A stretch of 64,000 bases of DNA from Spongilla lacustris. Lineage: Eukaryota > Porifera > Demospongiae > Spongillida > Spongillidae. The notes under the pieces are model-generated. The model saw nothing but the letters and a program-made list of their open reading frames with translations, did not search any database and had not been told where the DNA came from. A program made the translations under genes and the position numbers. The stretch lies in NCBI GenBank assembly GCA_949361645.1, contig OX442415.1, positions 7,033,573 to 7,097,572 on the forward strand, read 5' to 3'. This document shows, in pieces, positions 47,501 through 59,776 of the stretch. The number at the start of each line of letters is the position of its first letter. Position 1 is the first letter of the stretch.

Positions 47501-49872
47501 TATTAACCGCTATTTACTGTAGGCAGAGATAATCTGCTGTAGGCCTGCTCTTCGCTTTTGGTTCGGTACTTCCGCGGACGATTTCGAACGGTACGATAAC
47601 GACAATATCGAAGATCAATCCCACGAGGATATGAGATGCAGGTTAAAGACCTGGAAGTCTGCCTGTGGACTGGATTCTATGGCAGAACTGAAGCCTACTA
47701 CTCCACAGGCCTCAGCTAACTGCTACGGAGGTACGGGAGTGCACGGACCCTATTGCAGACAGGCAGCTATAAAGCTGGTACTATACTCTGGACTCTACGG
47801 CAGGCAGCGACGGAATAAGCCTACCCCTGGCCCATGTATGGAGTGAACTCTATGGCAATAAGCGATGCATGAAGAATCAATCACACAGTTAACAGCTATG
47901 AACTCAAATCTATGGCAGACACCTAACAGCTACAGTGTATGGAGTTGGAGTGATCCCTATTGCACACAGCTATGAAGTACTCCATGGCAAGAAGCTATAT
48001 GGGCCCTATGGCAAGTACCCCATATAGCAAGCACCTAAGAAATGAATCCTATGGCAGATACCCCACAGCTGACAGCGTGTGTGTGAGCATATGTGTGTGT
48101 GATTGTGTGTGTGAGCATATGTGTGTGTGATTGTGTGTGTGAGCATATGTGTGTGTGATTGTGTGTGTGAGCATGTGTGTGAGTATGTATGCATGACTGT
48201 GTGTGCGTGTGTTGTTGTGTGAGTGGCTATGAATCCTCTCTTCCCCTCTCTCTGTACATGTAAGTCAGTATGTACATGTATATGCTAAGAATCAGTTCTT
48301 GTACTTGTGCAATGCATGCATATGCACATGAATGTAATTGGCTAGTTTTGATGACATTCTGCATTGTTTTCCACAGTACACAACTCAACTCCAGCTATCA
48401 ATGCTCACCAATGGCAAGCTCTATTTACCCACTCCTCCCTCCCTCCCTCCCTCCCTCCCTCCCTCCCTCCCTCCCTCCCTCCCTCCCTCCCTCCCTCCCT
48501 CCCTCCCTCCCTCCCTCCCTCCCTCCCTCCCTCCCTCCCTCCCTCCCTCCCTCCCTCCCTCCCTCCCTCCCTCCCTCCCTCCCTCCCTCCCTCCCTCCCT
48601 CCCTCCCTCCCTCCCTCCCTCCCTCCCTCCCTCCCTCCCTCCCTCCCTCCCTCCCTCCCTCCCTCCCTCCCTCCCTCCCTCCCTCCCTCCCTCCCTCCCT
48701 CCCTCCCTCCCTCCCTCCCTCCCTCCCTCCCTCCCTCCCTCCCTCCCTCCCTCCCTCCCTCCCTCCCTCCCTCCCTCCCTCCCTCCCTCCCTCCCTCCCT
48801 CCCTCCCTCCCTCCCTCCCTCCCTCCCTCCCTCCCTCCCTCCCTCCCTCCCTCCCTCCCTCCCTCCCTCCCTCCCTCCCTCCCTCCCTCCCTCCCTCCCT
48901 CCCTCCCTCCCTCCCTCCCTCCCTCCCTCCCTCCCTCCCTCCCTCCCTCCCTCCCTCCCTCCCTCCCTCCCTCCCTCCCTCCCTCCCTCCCTCCCTCCCT
49001 CCCTCCCTCCCTCCCTCCCTCCCTCCCTCCCTCCCTCCCTCCCTCCCTCCCTCCCTCCCTCCCTCCCTCCCTCCCTCCCTCCCTCCCTCCCTCCCTCCCT
49101 CCCTCCCTCCCTCCCTCCCTCCCTCCCTCCCTCCCTCCCTCCCTCCCTCCCTCCCTCCCTCCCTCCCTCCCTCCCTCCCTCCCTCCCTCCCTCCCTCCCT
49201 CCCTCCCTCCCTCCCTCCCTCCCTCCCTCCCTCCCTCCCTCCATCCTCGCCTCTTCCCTCCTTCCATGATCCTCTCCTTCCACTTCCCTTCATCAGAGGA
49301 GGCTCAGAGTGTTCAGTGACAAAGATAAGGACAAACTCAGCAAGGTGACCCAACATACTAAGTCTGTGAGGGAGGCATGACATGGAGGCCACCCTCACCT
49401 TGGAGATGGAGACAGAACAGAACAGGGACCAGTGGGGTGTCATGGAGAAGGCACAGAATTTGAACCAGGTCTGGGCACTGGTCACCACTTGCAGTAACCC
49501 TTTATAGGCCAGTCAGATACAGTGATATTAGCCCTTTAGTGACACGAGTTTTAACCCTGTAAAGACAGCAATATCAGCATTATTCTCCAGAACAAATTTT
49601 TATTTGTATATGTCTAGTTGCCATGGTGATTCATGTCCTACTATGCTGCAAAACTCATAGTCTGTTGTATGATGATTAATTAATATTGTTTGTTTTCCAT
49701 ATATAGTATGGAGGACAACATATACAGAGGACACAACTACACCGAGTACTTCGAGGCCGCAAGAGGAGGGAGACCTCACAAGGGAGTGCAGCCAGCAGGT
49801 GGGTGTGGTCAAGGGAGGTGGTAGCAGATGTGATGAGGCCAAATATTGTGGCATACAATTGTACGATTCCAT

Positions 49873-49910
<38 letters not shown>

Positions 49911-52900
49911 TTGTGTGTGTGTGTGTGTGTCTGCAATGTATGGTAGCAAGCACACGATGCATGAACATAAACTGTACAGAAAATGTCACACACTTTAAAA
50001 GGAGCACATCTTAAAGGGCACACTTTAAAAGGAGCACACCTCAATGGGCACACTTTAAAAGGAGCACACCTTAATGGGCACACTTTAAAAGGAGCACACC
50101 ATAATGGGCACACCTTCCCCTACAAAAAAATCTTGGCATACATGTTCCAAATTCATGTGTGATATGTTGTCGCATGTGTTCCAGTTTTTCTAGAGCACTG
50201 TTGAACATGCTTATGTCATTCAATTGCAGGCATATCACCCTTCTAACTTGCACAGGTTGAAGAGTTTCTAAAACGCGTTCCCCCGAGAAGTTATAAAGTG
50301 GCACACCCCTTAGCATATTAGCGGGTATGCCTCATCGGGGAATCGCTTTTTAGAAACTATTCATCCTGTGCAAGTTAGAAGAGTGATATGCCTGCAATTG
50401 AATGACATACATGTACATGCAAGCATGTTCAACAGTGCTCTAGAAAAACTGGAACACTTGCAAAAACATATCACGCATGAATTTGGAACATGTCATGCCA
50501 AGATTTTTTCGTAGGGGATCCATTGCGGGATAATGTGCAGACAGCATTCTACATGTAGGGGCCATTTTTCCCTCCCCTAGGAAAGGTCCCCTGTACTGTT
50601 CTTTGGGAGTACCAACCTGACATCTGCAAAGACTACAAGGAGGCAGGCTACTGCGACTTTGAAGGTTGGTGTGTCTGATGTGTGCTGGTGTGTTGTGTAG
50701 GTATGTGCTGGTGTTTGCATGATGTGTTTGCCCATACACCGGCCTATACACCATACACCAGCCTAGACCCCATACACCACCATACACCAGCCTGTACACC
50801 ATACACCAGCCTGTACACCATACACCAGCCTAGACCCCATACACCAGCCTGTACACCATACACTAGCCAGTACACCATACACCTATACCTATATACACCA
50901 TACATCAGCCTGTACACCAGCCTGTACACCATACACCAGCCTGTACACCATACACCAGCCTAGACCCCATACACCAGCCTGTACACCATACACCAGCCTA
51001 GACCCCATACACCAGCCTAGAACCCATACACCAGCCTGTACACCATACACCAGCCTGTACACCATACACTAGCCTGTACACCATACACCAGCCTAGACCC
51101 CATACACCAGCCTGTACACCATACACCAGCCTAGACCCCATACACCAGCCTAGAACCCATACACCAGCCTGTACACCATACACCAGCCTGTACACCATAC
51201 ACTAGCCTGTACACCATACACCAGCCTAGACCCCATACACCAGCCTGTACACCATACACCAGCCTGTACACCATACACTAGCCTGTACACCATACACCAT
51301 CCTATACACCATACACCATCCTATACACCATACCCCAGCCTGTACACCATACTAGCCTGTACACCATACACCAGCCTAGACCCCATACACCAGCCTGTAC
51401 ACCATACACCAGCCTGTACACCATACACTAGCCTGTACACCATACACCATCCTATACACCATACACCATCTTATACACCATACCCCAGCCTGTACACCAT
51501 ACACCAGCCTATACACCATACACTAGCCTGTACACCATACACCAGCCTGTACACCATACACCAGCCTGTACACCATACACCAGCCTATACACCATACACC
51601 AGCCTAGACCCCATGCACCAGCCTATACACCTATACACTATACACCAGCCTATACACCATACACTAGCCTGTACACCATACACCAGCCTGTACACCATAC
51701 ACCAGCCTAGACCCCATACACCAGCCTATACACCTATACACCATACACCAGCCTGTACACCATACACCAGCCTATACACCTATACACCATACACCAGCCT
51801 GTACACCATACACCAGCCTATACACCATACACCATCCTATACACCATACACCAGCCTATACACCATACACCGGCCTGTACACCATACACCAGCCTATATA
51901 CCATACACTAGCCTGTACACCATACACCAGCCTGTACACCATACACCAGCCTATACACCATACACCAGCCTGTACACCATACACCAGCCTGTACACCATA
52001 CACTAGCCTGTACACCATACACCAGCCTGTACACCATACACTACAGTAGCCTGTACACCATACACCATCCTATACACCATACCCCAGCCTGTACACCATA
52101 CCCCATACACTAGCTTATACACCATACATACACCAGCCTATACACCATACACCAGCCTATACACCATACCCCAGCCTGTACACCATACCCCATACATCAG
52201 CCTATACATCATACTTTAAAAAAACCCAGCCCATACACGCTCCTACATGTACATGTACCAGAATACTGAAGGTTTTGTCATACATGTACCTACTCTTAAT
52301 CCTAAGATCTGCCCATGGTTTGTGCTGTGAATATAATAAACTTGAAAGGGGAACCCACAACCTTATCTGATGTTAGAGGCCCATGTAGTGCTGCTACCTT
52401 GCCTGTCCTGAAGCTACATGTAGACCTACCCTGCATGAACCCCTACATTGACCTACATAGGCCTACCCTGCATGAACCCTTACATGGACCTACATAGACC
52501 TACCCTGCATGAACCCTTACATGGACCTACATAGACCTACCCTGCATGAACCCTACATGGACCTACATAGACCTACCCTGCATGAACCCTACATGGACCT
52601 ACATAGACCTATACCCTGCATGAACCCTACATGGACCTACATAGACTTACATGTACCTACCTGAGTACTGAAAATTACTTGTGTCTTTTGTCTACATGTA
52701 CATGTATTCCCTTCAAACTACATGTAACATCTGCCCTTCTGTGCTGTGAATATAATTAAACTTGAAAGGAACCCACAACCTTATCTGATGTTAGACATAA
52801 AATAAACATACCCTGTACATGTTACCTAAGACTACCATATCTACAAGACCTACATGTACATGTGTACATCTATCTAACTACTGGCATGTACTTATGCATG

Positions 52901-53598
52901 TAGGACTACCGTGGACCTACATGAATTTGGTTTTNNNNNNNNNNNNNNNNNNNNNNNNNNNNNNNNNNNNNNNNNNNNNNNNNNNNNNNNNNNNNNNNNN
53001 NNNNNNNNNNNNNNNNNNNNNNNNNNNNNNNNNNNNNNNNNNNNNNNNNNNNNNNNNNNNNNNNNNNNNNNNNNNNNNNNNNNNNNNNNNNNNNNNNNNN
53101 NNNNNNNNNNNNNNNNNNNNNNNNNNNNNNNNNNGAACAGAACAGGGACCAGTGGGGTGTCATGGAGAAGGCACAGAATTTGAACCAGGTCTGGGCACTG
53201 GTCACCACTTGCAGTAACCCTTTATAGGCCAGTCAGATACAGTGATATTAGCCCTTTAGTGACACGAGTTTTAACCCTGTAAAGACAGCAATATCAGCAT
53301 TATTCTCCAGAACAAATTTTTATTTGTATATGTCTAGTTGCCATGGTGATTCATGTCCTACTATGCTGCAAAACTCATAGTCTGTTGTATGATGATTAAT
53401 TAATATTGTTTGTTTTCCATATATAGTATGGAGGACAACATATACAGAGGACACAACTACACCGAGTACTTCGAGGCCGCAAGAGGAGGGAGACCTCACA
53501 AGGGAGTGCAGCCAGCAGGTGGGTGTGGTCAAGGGAGGTGGTAGCAGATGTGATGAGGCCAAATATTGTGGCATACAATTGTACGATTCCATGAGTGT

Positions 53599-53629
<31 letters not shown>

Positions 53630-56600
53630 TTGTGTGTGTGTGTGTGTGTCTGCAATGTATGGTAGCAAGCACACGATGCATGAACATAAACTGTACAGAA
53701 AATGTCACACACTTTAAAAGGAGCACATCTTAAAGGGCACACTTTAAAAGGAGCACACCTCAATGGGCACACTTTAAAAGGAGCACACCTTAATGGGCAC
53801 ACTTTAAAAGGAGCACACCATAATGGGCACACCTTCCCCTACAAAAAAATCTTGGCATACATGTTCCAAATTCATGTGTGATATGTTGTCGCATGTGTTC
53901 CAGTTTTTCTAGAGCACTGTTGAACATGCTTATGTCATTCAATTGCAGGCATATCACCCTTCTAACTTGCACAGGTTGAAGAGTTTCTAAAACGCGTTCC
54001 CCCGAGAAGTTATAAAGTGGCACACCCCTTAGCATATTAGCGGGTATGCCTCATCGGGGAATCGCTTTTTAGAAACTATTCATCCTGTGCAAGTTAGAAG
54101 AGTGATATGCCTGCAATTGAATGACATACATGTACATGCAAGCATGTTCAACAGTGCTCTAGAAAAACTGGAACACTTGCAAAAACATATCACGCATGAA
54201 TTTGGAACATGTCATGCCAAGATTTTTTCGTAGGGGATCCATTGCGGGATAATGTGCAGACAGCATTCTACATGTAGGGGCCATTTTTCCCTCCCCTAGG
54301 AAAGGTCCCCTGTACTGTTCTTTGGGAGTACCAACCTGACATCTGCAAAGACTACAAGGAGGCAGGCTACTGCGACTTTGAAGGTTGGTGTGTCTGATGT
54401 GTGCTGGTGTGTTGTGTAGGTATGTGCTGGTGTTTGCATGATGTGTTTGCCCATACACCGGCCTATACACCATACACCAGCCTAGACCCCATACACCACC
54501 ATACACCAGCCTGTACACCATACACCAGCCTGTACACCATACACCAGCCTAGACCCCATACACCAGCCTGTACACCATACACTAGCCAGTACACCATACA
54601 CCTATACCTATATACACCATACATCAGCCTGTACACCAGCCTGTACACCATACACCAGCCTGTACACCATACACCAGCCTAGACCCCATACACCAGCCTG
54701 TACACCATACACCAGCCTAGACCCCATACACCAGCCTAGAACCCATACACCAGCCTGTACACCATACACCAGCCTGTACACCATACACTAGCCTGTACAC
54801 CATACACCAGCCTAGACCCCATACACCAGCCTGTACACCATACACCAGCCTAGACCCCATACACCAGCCTAGAACCCATACACCAGCCTGTACACCATAC
54901 ACCAGCCTGTACACCATACACTAGCCTGTACACCATACACCAGCCTAGACCCCATACACCAGCCTGTACACCATACACCAGCCTGTACACCATACACTAG
55001 CCTGTACACCATACACCATCCTATACACCATACACCATCCTATACACCATACCCCAGCCTGTACACCATACTAGCCTGTACACCATACACCAGCCTAGAC
55101 CCCATACACCAGCCTGTACACCATACACCAGCCTGTACACCATACACTAGCCTGTACACCATACACCATCCTATACACCATACACCATCTTATACACCAT
55201 ACCCCAGCCTGTACACCATACACCAGCCTATACACCATACACTAGCCTGTACACCATACACCAGCCTGTACACCATACACCAGCCTGTACACCATACACC
55301 AGCCTATACACCATACACCAGCCTAGACCCCATGCACCAGCCTATACACCTATACACTATACACCAGCCTATACACCATACACTAGCCTGTACACCATAC
55401 ACCAGCCTGTACACCATACACCAGCCTAGACCCCATACACCAGCCTATACACCTATACACCATACACCAGCCTGTACACCATACACCAGCCTATACACCT
55501 ATACACCATACACCAGCCTGTACACCATACACCAGCCTATACACCATACACCATCCTATACACCATACACCAGCCTATACACCATACACCGGCCTGTACA
55601 CCATACACCAGCCTATATACCATACACTAGCCTGTACACCATACACCAGCCTGTACACCATACACCAGCCTATACACCATACACCAGCCTGTACACCATA
55701 CACCAGCCTGTACACCATACACTAGCCTGTACACCATACACCAGCCTGTACACCATACACTACAGTAGCCTGTACACCATACACCATCCTATACACCATA
55801 CCCCAGCCTGTACACCATACCCCATACACTAGCTTATACACCATACATACACCAGCCTATACACCATACACCAGCCTATACACCATACCCCAGCCTGTAC
55901 ACCATACCCCATACATCAGCCTATACATCATACTTTAAAAAAACCCAGCCCATACACGCTCCTACATGTACATGTACCAGAATACTGAAGGTTTTGTCAT
56001 ACATGTACCTACTCTTAATCCTAAGATCTGCCCATGGTTTGTGCTGTGAATATAATAAACTTGAAAGGGGAACCCACAACCTTATCTGATGTTAGAGGCC
56101 CATGTAGTGCTGCTACCTTGCCTGTCCTGAAGCTACATGTAGACCTACCCTGCATGAACCCCTACATTGACCTACATAGGCCTACCCTGCATGAACCCTT
56201 ACATGGACCTACATAGACCTACCCTGCATGAACCCTTACATGGACCTACATAGACCTACCCTGCATGAACCCTACATGGACCTACATAGACCTACCCTGC
56301 ATGAACCCTACATGGACCTACATAGACCTATACCCTGCATGAACCCTACATGGACCTACATAGACTTACATGTACCTACCTGAGTACTGAAAATTACTTG
56401 TGTCTTTTGTCTACATGTACATGTATTCCCTTCAAACTACATGTAACATCTGCCCTTCTGTGCTGTGAATATAATTAAACTTGAAAGGAACCCACAACCT
56501 TATCTGATGTTAGACATAAAATAAACATACCCTGTACATGTTACCTAAGACTACCATATCTACAAGACCTACATGTACATGTGTACATCTATCTAACTAC

Positions 56601-56842
56601 TGGCATGTACTTATGCATGTAGGACTACCGTGGACCTACATGAATTTGGTTTTACCAGAGGGCGCACAAAAACTGGGGGGGAGGAGGGGATGCAGTCGAA
56701 GGGGTACATTTGTACATGCCCTGTTGTGCTCCACCGCTTTGTTGACATTTGTCAGCAAGTATTCGGACTTTTTTTTACGTATGACACAACATGTAATCTA
56801 CTCGCAGGTATATGTAATCATGAACGGAAGCGTGTGTGGCTG

Positions 56843-56873
<31 letters not shown>

Positions 56874-59776
56874 ATTGCTGCCAGAGGGGTGGCATTTCAT
56901 ATGCCATGGGGGAGGGGGGGGGGAAGCTGGCCCCCCCACCCCCAAGGCTATGCTTGATCCAGGGCTGCATGGTATCTACTTAGACTTCATGTGTCTTTCC
57001 TCTTCACCTCCGTACCACCTACACTGTACTCCTTTCTAGTAGAAACCATACAGAGAAGTTACATGTATAAGTCATACAAACCACACACTGTGCAGAATGT
57101 GTGTGTGTGTGTGTGGGGGGGGGGGGGGGTAATGAATGACAGGGGCCTGTTGGGCAAGCACTAGTCCTGATGCCTTGGTTGAGCTTTGCATTGGGAGGGG
57201 ATGGAGTGTGCTTTGTGCATGATGCTGAGGGCTTTGGTTTTATGGTAGGGGCATTTGTTCTGATGCATAACCATCACTTTTTTCCTCTAGGTTTCAATAT
57301 CAGGAGCTGCGAATTTGTTTAAATGTCTGTTTGCAACTGTTTCCACGGAGATGTGCTACCATCAAGTATCTATATGATGCTACTTAGGCACTTATCTTTT
57401 TTTGTTTTGTTTGGTGCTCATAATATGACACTAGACTTGCTTGTAACTGTGATAGCCATCCGATGAGGAAGAAGTGCAGCAGGGTCTTTGTGGTTATTGT
57501 CAATTTGTAAACGTACTAGTAACTCAGTGATGAGGAAGGGCAGCATGACCCGTCGACCTGATCACTACGGTAAATGTATTAACCTATAAGAAGTTAGATA
57601 TCTTGACATGAAATAAACGTGAAGTACGGGTTCTAGCTTGCCAATGTGTTCGGCTCTAGAGAAACGCCCACGCTGCCGGTCCGCCCATCGTTTACATCTC
57701 CCATATCACATTGAGTCGATGATTGACTACAGAAGGGGCTAAGAGAAACTATAAATGTAATAGCATATATCATAGGAAGTATCGCTTTATATTATCTCTG
57801 CTTTTACGATATGTTGCCCGCGCGATGATCGCGATCGAGGCTTCATGGCAATAATGAATTGCCGCATAGAAAGGTGGCATAAAAAGTGCTGGTGGCGTGA
57901 CGTGCACAACGGACGCTGCACCCGGCCAATATTGAAAGGATGGGTAAATATGCATGGCGGAGCATATATGATGACATGTTGGGAGTTGGGACTTGGGACT
58001 CGGTCTCCCGTCGTGAACTACTAGTAATTGCGGACCGGCCACTTTGGACGAAGCCAACATCATCCCTTTCGGTCATCTGCGGTGCGTGTTCAATCTGTGT
58101 TTATGGGAGCTACAATTACTTTTACTTACTTAGTATTAGTAATACGTCATCGGCTTTGTATGCGTCTCGTGAGCTAGCCATTAATTAAAAACATTATTGA
58201 TAAATGACATAATTGTTAATAAATGTTACGTAACATGTCTACTTTACGAATAAATTAGTGCGGTAGAAATTAATTTTTTGTCTTGATTTTTGTACAAGAA
58301 TGGCTCATGATATAAATCTATAAATTACAGATTCACAATCAGACCGATTTATCGTACTTAGTACATGTGTTTAAAAATCAATTTGAAATAAAAGTGCTAA
58401 ATGTCCGCCTATGTATGGGCAATTTCTCCATATGTACAATAGCAATAGAAATTTAATCATGGGACTGACGGGTGAATGAGGCACAGTGTGTCGAAACAGT
58501 CATACGGAGCACTATCACCCGGTTGCCCGGTGATGATCATGCACGTTGGTAGGCAAAACATTAAACGAGGGAACGTGTTAGCGTCACTGTACATGTGCGA
58601 AGTCGGCTGAAGGCTACACCATACAGAGATTTTAAAAAGTCTCTAGCTACACTGACTGCTGTGCATGCGAGCCTTGTTGACTCTGATCCTTATTTGCATT
58701 GGAAAGAGTCTGACATAAGATTTGGCCACAAATGGAGTACGGGAAGCATTCGGCATTCCAAGCATTCAGCTATAAATCAACGCCCCCGCACCTGAGATTT
58801 TATATGCTTAAATCCAATTGTCACTTGCGGTTCGTCAGTCATTCTTCCGACCCTCGCTATAGATACCGGTATTAAATATTGGTACCCCAAAGCATCTACA
58901 AGTACAGCGCTTAACTAAATTAGAGCAAGATAAGCAGTTGGTATATTCGCGGAGTTGCGAGCGAGTTGCACGCTAATCGCTCGTTAGTCATTCGCTCGCA
59001 CTCATTTGCCACCATGTAGGACCCGCTACTTAAACTCGCTGGTCGGTTACGCTTCTGACCTTCAATTCAAATTTTTACCATAGATGATTATTACCATCCA
59101 TTAAGGGGTGGGGTAGGATTTGCTTTACACTTTTAGTTTAATTATAGGACCAAGGTAAAAAAAAAAACGCGATATATCCTTATCAATTTGGTGATACATC
59201 ATACATTTGTACCTGAATGGCAGCACTGTGCACAATCACTAACCCTATATACATGTATACAGAAAAGGCCGTATAGTATCGTACCCAGACCCACTTTTCG
59301 GAATGCTTGTAATGTAACAGCGAATCCTCCTCTGGCTTGATAATCGAAGCCCCGCCGCCAGCAAACAATGCATGACGTTCCAAATCCAAAAGTTTTCATG
59401 GCGATTATGGCATCCGATATGAGTCGCTCCACACCAATATTTAATGCCATGCATATATGCTTCCAATTGAAAGCTTCCAGCTACTGAATAAGACATGCCA
59501 AGTTATTACATACCATTTTAAAAGAAGCTCATCAACATGGTAGTTTCCCCCTCGTCTTTTAGCTCTCTCCCTGTTCAGCTCGTAAAGGTGACCCAGAAAG
59601 AAACTACACACAGTGAGAAACAAAATCTTCCTCGTCGTTATCTATATCGCATACCTGACTGTCTTTGGAGATGGAATATGGCGGTACTTCCAGCGCATCA
59701 AGACTAGTTTGGCCACCAGGGCGGCGAAGGGGAAGAATCCTAGCGAACCAATAAGCAGTAGTACAAACCACAACAT
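38536..59776 (-). CDS. Cytochrome P450, CYP46A1-like (cholesterol 24-hydroxylase family)
   Basis: Fourteen exons: 59776-59655, 59603-59514, 44424-44343, 44288-44215, 43623-43537, 43481-43343, 42812-42669, 40029-39879, 39814-39752, 39591-39434, 39382-39269, 38938-38850, 38799-38730, 38676-38536. Every GT-AG junction keeps phase; total 507 codons plus stop, close to CYP46A1 (about 500). Domains: N-terminal ER anchor [15 protein letters not shown], hinge HIPSPK, then FFLGHL. The I-helix reads GGFEPAAS at about 318-325, where AGxET is usual (the Thr is Pro). ExxR is at 374-377, [10 protein letters not shown] at 423-432, and the heme loop [10 protein letters not shown] has ligand Cys454. CYP46A1 hydroxylates sterols at the ER membrane. 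The two usual heme-loop glycines are alanine, so activity may differ. Intron 2 (about 15.1 kb) holds foreign genes and repeats. The gene lies divergent to the lipoxygenase-like gene. Confidence 0.9.
41560..41850 (-). pseudogene. AGC-type kinase N-lobe fragment (SGK-like)
   Basis: The - strand reads [20 protein letters not shown], then VIAKGSFGK, a short GT-AG intron (about 65 bp), then [20 protein letters not shown], then KAIV. After a break it reads [11 protein letters not shown]. This matches the glycine loop, lysine strand and C-helix of AGC kinases such as SGK. The retained intron argues for a genomic rather than retro-copy origin. The rest of the kinase is missing, and unrelated sequence follows LLN. 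It sits in P450 intron 7 on the same strand. Confidence 0.65.
42020..42510 (+). pseudogene. Retroelement ORF tail
   Basis: The + strand reads [20 protein letters not shown], then [19 protein letters not shown]. In shifted frames it continues [28 protein letters not shown] and [10 protein letters not shown]. GDVVTRxNRLRDxFxxFC, PAAFDLxVxxPLN and CVPxxVExxG are tail motifs of an invertebrate reverse-transcriptase ORF family, probably the same family as 13355-13780. It lies in P450 intron 7, antisense to that gene. Several shifts; not functional. Confidence 0.7.
44631..45460. mobile_element. 830-bp fold-back element
   Basis: Arms start ATTGGGACAGTGTCCAGC and end with the inverse, flanked by TA (44629-44630, 45461-45462). 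The arms (about 390 bases each) meet around 45000-45091, where GCTTGATTCGCGCCAATGAT pairs with its inverse across a loop of about 46 bases. Mirror-image open frames beginning MGQCPAKS occur on each arm. Lies in P450 intron 2. Confidence 0.85.
45937..46409. mobile_element. 473-bp fold-back element
   Basis: The left arm from ATGGACCCTTTGCATG is inverted on the right to GGGTCCAT, with a loop of about 9 bases near 46168 (TTTAAA-gccatccat-TTTAAA). Arms of about 230 bases differ by point changes and a roughly 20-base indel. A target duplication is not clear. Confidence 0.8.
46410..47639. other. P450 intron 2, unassigned DNA
   Basis: Includes a GC-rich ATGGCGGCGACGGCC at about 46640 that looks like a gene start, but its frame closes after 19 codons and no donor-linked exon was found. 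Otherwise nothing recognisable. Confidence 0.4.
47640..48075. repeat. Diverged repeat with recurring CTATGGCA
   Basis: CTATGGCA or CTACGGCA/CCATGGCA recurs roughly every 30-60 bases, at least nine times, often followed by AGCTA or ACC words. It appears to be an old tandem array. Open frames over it lack any known motif. Confidence 0.5.
48076..48185. repeat. TG-rich minisatellite (GAGCATATGTGTGTGTGATT)
   Basis: About four copies of a roughly 31-bp TG-rich unit containing GAGCATATG. Confidence 0.8.
48435..49242. repeat. (CCCT)n microsatellite, about 808 bp
   Basis: About 200 uninterrupted tetranucleotide units. All frames on both strands stay open and give SLPP or GREG repeats. These are artefacts of the repeat, not proteins. 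It lies just upstream of the RNF113-like exons, within P450 intron 2. Confidence 0.97.
49879..50113. repeat. TG microsatellite plus 30-bp tandem repeat
   Basis: TG run at 49875-49929, then four to five copies of a CACACTTTAAAAGGAGCACA unit (about 49988-50113). Both recur in the right copy (53595-53648 and 53707-53832). Confidence 0.85.
50117..50517. mobile_element. 401-bp fold-back element in RNF113-like intron
   Basis: CCCCTACAAAAAAATCTTGG at the left pairs with its inverse ending at GTAGGGG. Arms of about 170 bases share GCATATCAC and AACTTGCACAGG words across a loop of about 60 bases near 50290-50350. An identical copy lies at 53836-54236 in the right repeat. Confidence 0.8.
50731..52212. 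repeat. Minisatellite, 19-bp unit GTACACCATACACCAGCCT
   Basis: About 75 imperfect copies with variants such as CTAGACCCCATACACCAGC and CTATACACC. Directly follows the RNF113-like exon 50581-50664. Repeated at 54450-55931. Confidence 0.95.
52424..52650. repeat. About 37-bp tandem repeat
   Basis: Five to six copies of CCTACCCTGCATGAACCC followed by TACATGGACCTACATAGA. Repeated at 56143-56369. Confidence 0.85.
52935..53134. other. Assembly gap, exactly 200 N
   Basis: A fixed-size run of N between the two near-identical 3.5-kb repeats, the usual placeholder for unknown gap length. Confidence 0.99.
53135..54383 (+). pseudogene. RNF113/CWC24-like partial gene, copy 2
   Basis: Same exons as copy 1: partial exon 53135-53188 (cut by the gap), 53427-53518 and 54300-54383. 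The sequence is identical over the exons read. No downstream CCCH/RING exon was seen in 54384-59513 either, so the gene appears truncated unless its later exons lie outside. Confidence 0.72.
53135..56653 (+). repeat. 3.52-kb near-identical direct repeat, right copy
   Basis: Right partner of 49415-52934. It continues beyond the repeat into unique DNA at 56654, whereas the left copy is continuous with unique DNA on its left. This is the pattern expected if one locus was assembled twice across a gap. Confidence 0.95.
56654..59513. other. Remainder of P450 intron 2
   Basis: Poly-G runs (about 56843-56871, 57115-57129). Several short open frames, none recognisable. No exon matching RNF113 or P450 was found. 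Confidence 0.5.

Larger units (their letters stand above)
49300..50664 (+). pseudogene. RNF113/CWC24-like partial gene, copy 1
   Basis: Three exon-like parts. About 49300-49468 reads [16 protein letters not shown], then after a one-base shift [19 protein letters not shown]. Exon 49707(or 49713)-49798 reads [19 protein letters not shown], then RPHKGVQPA. Exon 50581-50664 reads [20 protein letters not shown], then GYCDFE. These follow the order of RNF113/CWC24: the ELDTE-type segment, KIYRG, then the [17 protein letters not shown] start of a CCCH zinc finger. The family is a spliceosome-associated factor in the nucleus with CCCH and RING domains. The rest of the CCCH finger and the RING are not in the window. 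It is antisense inside P450 intron 2, and repeated at 53135-54383. Confidence 0.75.
49415..52934 (+). repeat. 3.52-kb near-identical direct repeat, left copy
   Basis: Matches 53135-56653 at an offset of 3720, then 3719, bases. The only difference seen is in a TG run near 49880. It ends exactly at the N gap, which implies an assembly-related duplication or an unresolved recent tandem copy. Confidence 0.95.

Noticed and set aside
48270..49488. Open frames of 280-355 codons on both strands over the CCCT array
   Set aside because: They are SLPP or GREG repeats in every frame. An uninterrupted tetranucleotide array without stops opens all frames by itself.
50731..52212. Minisatellite considered as a CRISPR-like array
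   Set aside because: Units are contiguous with no unique spacers, in a eukaryotic intron.
57940..58795. Open frames of 66-97 codons in P450 intron 2
   Set aside because: No family resemblance, no splice partners and ordinary length for chance frames.
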